A stretch of 64,000 nucleotides of DNA. Source: Geobacter sp. SVR. Lineage in GTDB: Bacteria; Desulfobacterota; Desulfuromonadia; Geobacterales; Pseudopelobacteraceae. The stretch spans positions 4,184,501 to 4,248,500 of the forward strand of contig NZ_AP024469.1 of the NCBI RefSeq assembly GCF_016865365.1, read 5' to 3'. The number at the start of each line of letters is the position of its first letter. Within the stretch, counting starts at the first letter, position 1. The translations under genes and the position numbers were made by a program. The notes below the pieces were generated by a model. The model saw only the letters and a list, made by a program, of their open reading frames with translations, did not search any database and was not told where the DNA came from. This document shows positions 48,476 to 55,634 of the stretch, one piece after another.

Positions 48476-50659
48476 ATGACCATGGCTTCCAAGCCGCTTC
48501 TCTTGGCAATCGACGATGAAGAGTCGATTCGAGGCAGTCTCTCGGCCTTTTTCGAGGATTGCGGCTTCAGTGTACTGGAGGCAAGCGACGGCTGCCAGGG
48601 ATTGCAGATGGTCCGGGAACAGCGTCCCGACCTGGTTATCACCGACCTGCGCATGCCTCACCTGGACGGGTTGGAAGTCATCGATGCCGTTCGCAGGCTG
48701 GACGATAATCTGCCGGTAATCGTGCTCTCCGGTACGGGAGTGCTGACGGACGCCATTCAGGCACTGCGCAGGGGCGCCTGGGACTACCTGGCCAAACCTA
48801 TTCACGACATGGTGGAGCTGGAACTGATCGTCAAGCGGTGCCTTGAGCAAGCCCGCCTGGTGCGCGACAACCGCACCTGCCGCGATAATCTCGAACAGCT
48901 GGTGGCCGAACGGACTGCGGAACTCCGCAAGCTCTTTACCGCAGTGGAGCAAAGCGCCAACAGCGTCGTCATCACCGATGCAGACGGCGTCATAGAGTAC
49001 GTCAATCCCAAGTTTGCCGAAACCAGCGGCTATTCCTTCGCAGAGGCCAAAGGGCGCAATCCGCGCATTCTCAATACCGGCATGCATCCCCCTTCATACT
49101 ACCGGGAACTGTGGGGCACGCTCCTGGCCGGTCACGAATGGCGGGGTGAATTCTTCAACAGGCGCAAGAACGGCGAGCATTACTGGGAAAGATGCGGCAT
49201 CGCCCCCATCCGGGACGAGACCGGCACTATCACCCATTTCGTTGCCATAAAGGAGGACATAACCGAGCGCAAGGAATATGAGGAAAAACTCTTTCAACAG
49301 GCCACCCATGACTCCCTGACCGGTCTGCCCAACCGTTATCACCTGCAGTCGCACCTGGAACTGCTGGTGAACTCCATCGACCGGGAGAAGGACCGCCTCA
49401 GCCTGGTGCTGCTGGATATCGACAACCTGAAATTCATCAACGACACCTTTGGCCACGAATTCGGCGACAATCTGCTGCGGGAGGTCGCCCGGCGGCTTCT
49501 GAAGGCCTGCGGAGACCACTGCTTCGTAGCTCGTTTCATGGGGGACGAATTCGTAGTGGTGCCGCCCCTGACGAGCGGCAAAGGCAGTGCGCAGGAGCAG
49601 GTGGAGCGGGCAAGAAAAGCCATGGACAGGGTATTCGTGATCAACGGGAAAGAGGTGACAACAACCATCAGTATCGGCATCGCGAGCTATCCCGAAGACG
49701 GCGAATGCGTGGCAAGCCTCCTGAAAAATGCCGAATCGGCCATGTTCCAGGCCAAGAAAGGGGGCAAGAACTCGGTCGTTTGCTATACCCGCGAGCTCAA
49801 CCACCGCCTGATGGAACGCTTCGACCTGGAGAACAGGCTGCACCGTGCACTGGAAAATGATGAATTCAGCCTGCACTACCAGCCCCAGATCAGCCTGCCG
49901 ACCGGCAGGATCGTCGGCATGGAGGCGCTTTTGCGCTGGACCCCCGAAGGCCGCGGTCCGGTATCACCGGCGGTATTCATCCCGTTGTTGGAGGAGAGCG
50001 GACTGATCGTGGCGGTGGGAGAATGGGTATTGTGGCAGGCCTGCAGACAGTGCGTCCAGTGGCAACGGGCCGGGCTGCCGCTACGGCTCTCGGTGAATAT
50101 TTCGGCACTGCAGTTCATTCGCAGCGACCTGGGGCGGACCATCCGGAAGGTTCTGGCGGAAACCGGCCTCGATCCCCGGCTGCTCTGCCTGGAACTGACC
50201 GAGAGCATGGTCATGATCGACAATGACCAGGCCATTGCCACGATGGAATCGCTGACCGCTACCGGAGCAGTGCTGTCGCTGGACGATTTCGGCACCGGAT
50301 ATTCATCCCTGGCCTATTTGGGCCGGCTTCCGATCAACGAGCTCAAGATCGACCAGTCTTTCATAAAAAAGATGCTGACCAGCAGAACCGCAGCCACCGT
50401 GGTCAACACCATCATCGCCATGGGCCAGGAACTTGACATGGAGCTGGTTGCGGAGGGGGTCGAGACGGATGAACAGTTGACGTATCTGCTCGACCGGAAC
50501 TGCACCGTGATGCAGGGCTACCTGTTCAGCCGACCGCTGTCAGCGGAGCAGTGCGCATCTTTCGTGCAGGAGTGGGAGCTGCCGGCTCCACTGACCGGCA
50601 TCGCGCCCGGTCGTTTCAACTACCCGGTTGAAAGGACCGTGCCCCGGTACGCGGTCTGA
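48476..50659 (+). CDS. Receiver-PAS-GGDEF-EAL cyclic di-GMP protein
   Basis: A 727-residue protein: receiver (Asp57 in LVITDLRM), PAS with PAC (about 150-275), GGDEF domain and EAL domain. The cyclase signature reads FMGDEF (Met355 instead of the first Gly), so synthesis may be impaired. The EAL domain keeps MEALLRW, LELTES, DDFGTGYSSL and IDQSF, so cyclic di-GMP hydrolysis is more likely. The ATG at 48476 has AAAGGAG upstream; an earlier GTG-like start is less likely. It forms the output end of the signalling block with the kinase just upstream. Confidence 0.93.
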   Translation: MTMASKPLLLAIDDEESIRGSLSAFFEDCGFSVLEASDGCQGLQMVREQRPDLVITDLRMPHLDGLEVIDAVRRLDDNLPVIVLSGTGVLTDAIQALRRGAWDYLAKPIHDMVELELIVKRCLEQARLVRDNRTCRDNLEQLVAERTAELRKLFTAVEQSANSVVITDADGVIEYVNPKFAETSGYSFAEAKGRNPRILNTGMHPPSYYRELWGTLLAGHEWRGEFFNRRKNGEHYWERCGIAPIRDETGTITHFVAIKEDITERKEYEEKLFQQATHDSLTGLPNRYHLQSHLELLVNSIDREKDRLSLVLLDIDNLKFINDTFGHEFGDNLLREVARRLLKACGDHCFVARFMGDEFVVVPPLTSGKGSAQEQVERARKAMDRVFVINGKEVTTTISIGIASYPEDGECVASLLKNAESAMFQAKKGGKNSVVCYTRELNHRLMERFDLENRLHRALENDEFSLHYQPQISLPTGRIVGMEALLRWTPEGRGPVSPAVFIPLLEESGLIVAVGEWVLWQACRQCVQWQRAGLPLRLSVNISALQFIRSDLGRTIRKVLAETGLDPRLLCLELTESMVMIDNDQAIATMESLTATGAVLSLDDFGTGYSSLAYLGRLPINELKIDQSFIKKMLTSRTAATVVNTIIAMGQELDMELVAEGVETDEQLTYLLDRNCTVMQGYLFSRPLSAEQCASFVQEWELPAPLTGIAPGRFNYPVERTVPRYAV

Positions 50660-50718
50660 ATTCGCGTACTTTTGCTGCGCAAGAAGCCTTTCAGGCAGGA
50701 AGCGGAGGCGGGGATGAC

Positions 50719-50967
50719 TTACTCAACCTCGTCCAGCATGTTCAACGCAAAATTCTTGGCCCGGCCGGATGGTGCGATGATGCCGTAGGCGATCGCCTCA
50801 CGCAGTTCCTCCCTGGTGGCCCCTGCTTCCTTCGCGACCGCGAAGTGCTTCTTCAGTCAGGTGGGGCAACCGACGGCAATGGCGCAGGCCACCCGGATCA
50901 GTTCACGCGTCCTTACATCCAGGACCTCTTCGTACTCATAATCGAGTATCTTCTTGCGCAGTTTCAT
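50719..50967 (-). CDS. AhpD-like selenoprotein with CxxU redox motif (TGA = Sec)
   Basis: An 82-residue protein of the AhpD/carboxymuconolactone decarboxylase family, read through an in-frame TGA at 50859-50857 (codon 37). The motif is Cys34-Pro-Thr-Sec37, matching the CxxC peroxidase centre of AhpD, in the context VACAIAVGCPT-U-LKKHFAVAKEAG. The reading frame continues with family-like sequence after the TGA (ATREELREAIAYG, NFALNMLDE) to a TAA. The ATG at 50967 overlaps the glnE stop (ATGA) and GGGAGGG lies just upstream. A SECIS-like hairpin follows the TGA, and SelB is encoded at 60983. A nonsense mutation is the alternative, but all these features argue against it. Likely role: thiol-dependent peroxide reduction. 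Confidence 0.85.
50830..50859 (-). promoter_or_regulatory. Candidate bacterial SECIS element
   Basis: On the minus strand the UGA (50859-50857) is followed after 17 bases by a GGUC apical loop (50839-50836) closed by a perfect 6-bp stem, CTTCGC (50845-50840) with GCGAAG (50835-50830). SelB-binding SECIS loops of formate dehydrogenase mRNAs also carry GGUC, and the usual UGA-to-loop distance in bacteria is about 16-37 bases. The bulged U of the E. coli element is not evident. Confidence 0.7.
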
Positions 50968-53900
50968 TCCGCCCTCCCTTTGTCCAACCGTGCGCCCATC
51001 ACCCTGTCGTAACAGTCGCGTATTCTGCCGGTGATCTCCTCGTAGTCGCTGATCAGCGCGGAACCGGGATTCTTCAGGCGGGGATCGTACCCCAGCCGGA
51101 GGGCCAGCTTGTTCAGGTAGCCTGCCGGACCCGACAAATCGCTGACCGAGTAGTCGTGAATGATGCGCAGCCGGTTCTCCAGTTTGCGCAGGAACTTGTA
51201 TCCGGAAACCAGCATGGCGGCATCCCCTTCCGGCAGCAACCCCAGGGTGCCGGCCTCCTTGAGCGCCACGACCGTGCTGGTGGTGCGTACTTCCGGGTAA
51301 TGCCAGCCATGGCGGAGCTGCAGGTACTGGGAGATGAATTCCACATCCACCATGCCGCCGCGGCCTGTCTTGATATTATAGCTGTCAGCCGTTTCTTTGG
51401 CCAGTTCGTGCTCCATGCGCATGCGCAGGCGATGGATTTCGCTGCGCCCCTCTTCCTTGATGGACAGGCCGTACACGGTCTGGCGGATGATATCCTGCAG
51501 CTGACCTGCCAGCACTTCGTCGCCGAGTACCACGCGCGCCTTGGTCAGGGCCTGGCGTTCCCATATCTGGGCCTCCTTGCGATGATACTCCAGAAACGAA
51601 TCCAGGGAGGTCACCAGGGGCCCGGCATTGCCTGACGGTCGCAGGCGCGTGTCGATCTTGTAGACGTATCCTTCGCGGGTCTGCATGGTCAGGATCGAGA
51701 TCATCTTCTGGGCCAGCTTGGCGAAATACTCGTGATTGGTGATCTGCTTTTCGCCATCGGTACAGCCTTGATGATCGTAGACAAAGATGATGTCCAGATC
51801 GGAGTGGTAGTTGAGATCGCCTCCCCCCATCTTGCCCATGCCGACGACCGCCAGATTCGCCCCCAACACGTCCCCGTCAGCCCGATAGGTGGGCTGACCG
51901 AAGCGCTTCAGCTCCTGAACTCCCAACCGGTAGGCGCTTTCCAGGCACGCTTCGCTCAGCAGGGTCAGCTGACTGGTGGTCTCGCTCTGTCCCAGCCGCC
52001 CCTGGATATCGTTCAGGCCGATCCGCAGGAATTCCTCGTTCCGGTAACGCCGCAGCACGTCAAGCTGTTCCTCGAAATGCTCGGCCTGTTCCAGCAGCCC
52101 CGTCAGTTCCTCCGACAGTTCTGCGCGGCTCTTGACCGTAGCGGCGTACCCGCGGGTCACCAGGCTGTCCAGCAGCTCCGGGTGCCCGATCAGGATCTTT
52201 GAGAGGAAGGCCGACATGCCGAACAGCGACACCAGCAGTTTCAGCGTCTCGCGGTTCTCGGCCAACAGCGCATAGTAGGACGAACGGGTGCCGATGACTG
52301 CCAGGAAGCGCTCCAGGTTGGCCAGGGCCATGTCCGGGTCTGGGGACTCGAACAGCTCCTGCACCAGCAACGGCGAGATCTTTTCCAGCAGGCGGCGGTT
52401 GCGCTCGGTCAGGTTGCCCTTGGCAGGGCCGTTGCGCAGGGAAAGCAGGTTGGCATAGGCACGATCCACATCCTCGAACCGCCGCTCGGCCAGCATGTCC
52501 TTGACCAGGTCGGGATCGGCATTGTGATCGAGAAAAAACATCACTTCGGGGTTCAGGTCCTGCTGCAGCTTCTCGTCACGGGCGTGGAACAGGGTGCCGT
52601 AGATGGAGGAGACATTGCGGCGATGCTCCTCCAGCACCTCACGGAAGCGGTCCAGTCCGTTCGGCCTCAGAAAGCCGCTGCGCCGAGCCAGGGCCAGCAG
52701 TTCGTCCGGTTTGCCCGGCAGATTGTGGGTCTGCCGTTCCTGCACCACCTGGATGCGGTGCTCCACCGTGCGCAGAAAGCGGTAGGCGCCGGAGAGCTTG
52801 CGGTGGTCGTCCTCTGAAATCAGGCGGGCTTCCAGCAATGTATCCAGCGCCTTGAGAGAATTGCGCTCGCGCAGTTTCGGGTTCTTGCCGGCATAGACCA
52901 GCTGCAGCGCCTGGATGAAAAATTCGATCTCGCGGATGCCTCCCCGCCCCAGCTTGAGATTGGTCTCCCCTTCCCGCGAGCGGGTCAACGAAGCATCGAT
53001 CTTCTGCTTCATGGTCTTCATATCCTCGATCAGATTGTAATCGAGGTATTTGCGGTATATGAAGGGATGCAGGGTCCGCAGCAACTGTTCTCCCAGCTCC
53101 AGCGAGCCGGCAACGGGCCGCCCCTTGAGCATGGCGGTGCGTTCCCAGGATTGTCCCCAGGACTCGTAATAGATCTCGGCCGAGCGCAGGGAAACCGCCA
53201 TATCCCCGGACTTCCCCTCGGGGCGCAGCCCCACATCCACCCGAAAGACAAAGCCGTCCTCGGTTACCTGGGAGAGCGCCTTGCTGATCATCTCCCCCAG
53301 CTTGTTGAAAAACTTGTGCAGGGAGATCACTCCTTTGGGAGTGCCGGAGCCGTTGGCAATGCCGCTGGTCTCTCCCCGGTCCGACTCGTAGAAATAGATC
53401 AGGTCTATGTCCGAAGAGAAATTCAGCTCATTGCCGCCGAACTTGCCCATGGCTATGACGGTCATTTCCGCCTCGTGCGGCCCGTGTTCGGCCTGCACCA
53501 GCGGCACCCCGAATTCGCGCACCAGGCAGCGGCGGCACGATTCATAGGCAACCTGCAAGGCGGCGGCCGCCAGACTGGAAAGCTCGCCGGTCACCTCCTC
53601 CAGGGGCGCCAGACCACACAGGTCGCGGGCCGCGATACGCAGAATCTCGGCCCGTTTGAAACAACGCAGAAGCTTCATCAGCGCGGCGAAATCGGCCTGA
53701 TCGTCCATCTGGCTGCGCAGAACAGCCAGCATCTCGTCTGGCATGCGGGAGATATCGATCCCGTTCTCGAGATAGAGCCAGTGGAAAGCGGTGGGGTCTT
53801 TGAAGATCAGATTGACCAGGAAGGGGGAGGACCCGCACAGCAGCACGAACTGGGCGAGCCGCTTGCGGCGGTTGGCCACTGCGGCCAGATCTTCAGGCGG

Positions 53901-54152
53901 AATGACCCCGGCCAGACGCTCGAAGGCATTCAGCGCCATGTCCGGCGAAGGGGTCAGCAGCGCATTGACGACAATGCGGTGGAGGGTTTCGGTGGAGAAA
54001 TACTGCCAGGTCAGCGCGATATTAGCGGCCGAACGGGCGCCGTACTGAAAACCGTGCGCCTCCAGGAATACGGCCAGTTCCCGTTCGCGCGCCTCAGCCT
54101 CGCTGACAGCCATTATGCGGTGAAATTCCTGCGAGAAGCGTTCGACGTGCAT
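50964..54152 (-). CDS. glnE: Bifunctional glutamine synthetase adenylyltransferase/deadenylylase
   Basis: A 1062-residue protein with two nucleotidyltransferase domains that add and remove AMP on glutamine synthetase, tuning nitrogen assimilation. Both catalytic centres are visible: MGKFGGNELNFSSDIDLIYF in the N-terminal half (adenylyl removal) and MGKMGGGDLNYHSDLDIIFV in the C-terminal half (adenylyl transfer), each with the DxD pair. The frame extends 14 codons upstream to a TTG; the ATG at 54152 (MHVERFSQEFHRI) with GGAA upstream was preferred. Its stop overlaps the start of the AhpD-like selenoprotein gene. Confidence 0.95.
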   Translation of the reverse strand: MHVERFSQEFHRIMAVSEAEARERELAVFLEAHGFQYGARSAANIALTWQYFSTETLHRIVVNALLTPSPDMALNAFERLAGVIPPEDLAAVANRRKRLAQFVLLCGSSPFLVNLIFKDPTAFHWLYLENGIDISRMPDEMLAVLRSQMDDQADFAALMKLLRCFKRAEILRIAARDLCGLAPLEEVTGELSSLAAAALQVAYESCRRCLVREFGVPLVQAEHGPHEAEMTVIAMGKFGGNELNFSSDIDLIYFYESDRGETSGIANGSGTPKGVISLHKFFNKLGEMISKALSQVTEDGFVFRVDVGLRPEGKSGDMAVSLRSAEIYYESWGQSWERTAMLKGRPVAGSLELGEQLLRTLHPFIYRKYLDYNLIEDMKTMKQKIDASLTRSREGETNLKLGRGGIREIEFFIQALQLVYAGKNPKLRERNSLKALDTLLEARLISEDDHRKLSGAYRFLRTVEHRIQVVQERQTHNLPGKPDELLALARRSGFLRPNGLDRFREVLEEHRRNVSSIYGTLFHARDEKLQQDLNPEVMFFLDHNADPDLVKDMLAERRFEDVDRAYANLLSLRNGPAKGNLTERNRRLLEKISPLLVQELFESPDPDMALANLERFLAVIGTRSSYYALLAENRETLKLLVSLFGMSAFLSKILIGHPELLDSLVTRGYAATVKSRAELSEELTGLLEQAEHFEEQLDVLRRYRNEEFLRIGLNDIQGRLGQSETTSQLTLLSEACLESAYRLGVQELKRFGQPTYRADGDVLGANLAVVGMGKMGGGDLNYHSDLDIIFVYDHQGCTDGEKQITNHEYFAKLAQKMISILTMQTREGYVYKIDTRLRPSGNAGPLVTSLDSFLEYHRKEAQIWERQALTKARVVLGDEVLAGQLQDIIRQTVYGLSIKEEGRSEIHRLRMRMEHELAKETADSYNIKTGRGGMVDVEFISQYLQLRHGWHYPEVRTTSTVVALKEAGTLGLLPEGDAAMLVSGYKFLRKLENRLRIIHDYSVSDLSGPAGYLNKLALRLGYDPRLKNPGSALISDYEEITGRIRDCYDRVMGARLDKGRAE

Positions 54153-54273
54153 GACCGTTCCATGAGGTAGAGTGTCGAGCAACGACTGTGGCAATTACAC
54201 AGAGGGGCGAGCAGCCGGACACCTCTGCTTCCTCGTTTCACCAATCCGGATACCGGCTTATCCAGGAATCAGC

Positions 54274-55314
54274 TCAGCGCCCCGCAATTTTGCGCAAACC
54301 GGCGCAGTAATCGCCGCTGACGATCCCGTTTTCGGTGATGATGGCGGAGATATAGCGCGCCGGAGTCACGTCGAAGGAGGGGTTGCGCACCTTTATGTTT
54401 TCAGGGGCTATATTGGCGCCGCGGATATGGGTAACTTCAGAGGCCGGGCGCTCCTCGATCGGAATCCGGCTGCCGTCGCTCAGCGATAGGTCGAGGGTCG
54501 AGACCGGTGCGGCCACGTAAAAGGGGATATTGTTTTCCCTGGCAAGCACGGCCACCGAATAGGTGCCGATCTTGTTGGCCGTGTCGCCGTTGGCGGCGAT
54601 ACGGTCTGCCCCGACCACGCAGCAGGTGATCTCTCCGCGCTGCATGAAGAATCCGGCCATGTTGTCCGAAATCAATGTGGTGGGAATGCCTTCCTTCATC
54701 AGTTCCCAGGCGGTCAGCCGGGCCCCCTGCAGCCAGGGGCGCGTCTCGTCCGCAAAGACCTGGATGTTTTTGCCCGCTTCATGGGCAGCCCGGATCACCC
54801 CCAGCGCCGTACCGTAACCAGCCGTGGCCAGGCCGCCGGCATTGCAGTGGGTCAGGACCGTGGCCCCGGCCGGAATCAGGGTGGCCCCCCACTTGCCGAT
54901 GTTGCGGCAGATGGTCTGATCCTCTTCTTCGATGCGGATGGCCTCATTTTTGAGAATCTCGCGGATCTGGTCCAGCTTCTTGTCCCGGTTGGCCTCGGCC
55001 ACCCGCTTCATGCGCTCGATCCCCCAGAACAGGTTGACGGCCGTGGGGCGGGTGCGGGCCATCACATCGCAGACATTTTCCAACTGGCGGAAAAAGGATT
55101 CATGCGTATCGGCGATGATCTCGCGGGCTCCCAGGGCGATCCCCATGGCCGCAGCCACGCCGATGGCCGGGGCGCCGCGGATGACCATGCCACGGATGGC
55201 TTCGGCCACATCCTTGTAATCGGCATAGGTATTGTAGATCTCCTCGCCCGGCAGACGGGTCTGGTCGATCATGATCACGGTGTTGTCGCGCCATTCGATG
55301 GTGCGGAAGGACAT
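54274..55314 (-). CDS. mtnA: Methylthioribose-1-phosphate isomerase
   Basis: A 346-residue enzyme of the methionine salvage path, converting 5-methylthioribose-1-phosphate to the ribulose form. The family marks are [17 protein letters not shown], the catalytic cysteine in [18 protein letters not shown] and the catalytic Asp in [21 protein letters not shown]. The ATG at 55314 has AAAGGAG ten bases upstream. The other mtn genes are not in the window. glnE follows after about 120 bp. Confidence 0.96.
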   Translation of the reverse strand: MSFRTIEWRDNTVIMIDQTRLPGEEIYNTYADYKDVAEAIRGMVIRGAPAIGVAAAMGIALGAREIIADTHESFFRQLENVCDVMARTRPTAVNLFWGIERMKRVAEANRDKKLDQIREILKNEAIRIEEEDQTICRNIGKWGATLIPAGATVLTHCNAGGLATAGYGTALGVIRAAHEAGKNIQVFADETRPWLQGARLTAWELMKEGIPTTLISDNMAGFFMQRGEITCCVVGADRIAANGDTANKIGTYSVAVLARENNIPFYVAAPVSTLDLSLSDGSRIPIEERPASEVTHIRGANIAPENIKVRNPSFDVTPARYISAIITENGIVSGDYCAGLRKIAGR

Positions 55315-55478
55315 GGCTGGCTCCTTTGAATCGATTGCTGCGGTTGCATCGGGTCTTTATTTGTAGCACGGAGCCGTTGTCGCAAGCAATCTTTTCTCCC
55401 TCCATCCGGTTGACCGAAGGCGCAATTCAGCTGTGATTACCGGAGGTTGCAGCACAGCCGGCCACCCGTCGTTTTTGC

Positions 55479-55508
55479 TTGCCGGTTCGCGTCCGGCACT
55501 GCTATAAC
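55479..55508 (+). promoter_or_regulatory. Candidate promoter of the small ORF-DinG unit
   Basis: TTGCCG (55479-55484) and TATAAC (55503-55508) are separated by 18 bases. The -10 ends only six bases before the ATG of the 39-residue ORF, so transcription would start at or just inside it. If this is the promoter, either a nearly leaderless message is made or the small ORF is not translated. Confidence 0.3.
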
Positions 55509-55514
55509 GGGAAC

Positions 55515-55634
55515 ATGAGTACAAGCGGTAGCATTTCTGAAACAAATGCACGTTCGATTGACATTACCCCCGAGAAACAGTTGCCATCCCCGTTTCCTCC
55601 CTTGTCTCGTCTGTGGAACATGAACAACCCATGA
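55515..55634 (+). CDS. 39-residue ORF overlapping the helicase start
   Basis: A short open frame (MSTSGSISETNARSIDITPE and further to ...NMNNP). A GGGAA lies just upstream, and its TGA overlaps the ATG of the JAMM-DinG gene (ATGA). That helicase gene otherwise lacks a clear ribosome site, so translational coupling from this ORF would explain its expression. The peptide itself has no recognised similarity and may have only a regulatory role. The candidate promoter abuts it, which weakens the case. Confidence 0.4.
   Translation: MSTSGSISETNARSIDITPEKQLPSPFPPLSRLWNMNNP

Noticed and set aside
50719-50967. Pseudogene interpretation of the AhpD-like gene
   Set aside because: The TGA is exactly at the catalytic position, the frame stays open and family-like on both sides, a SECIS-like hairpin follows and SelB is present. 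The interpretation remains possible but is less likely.
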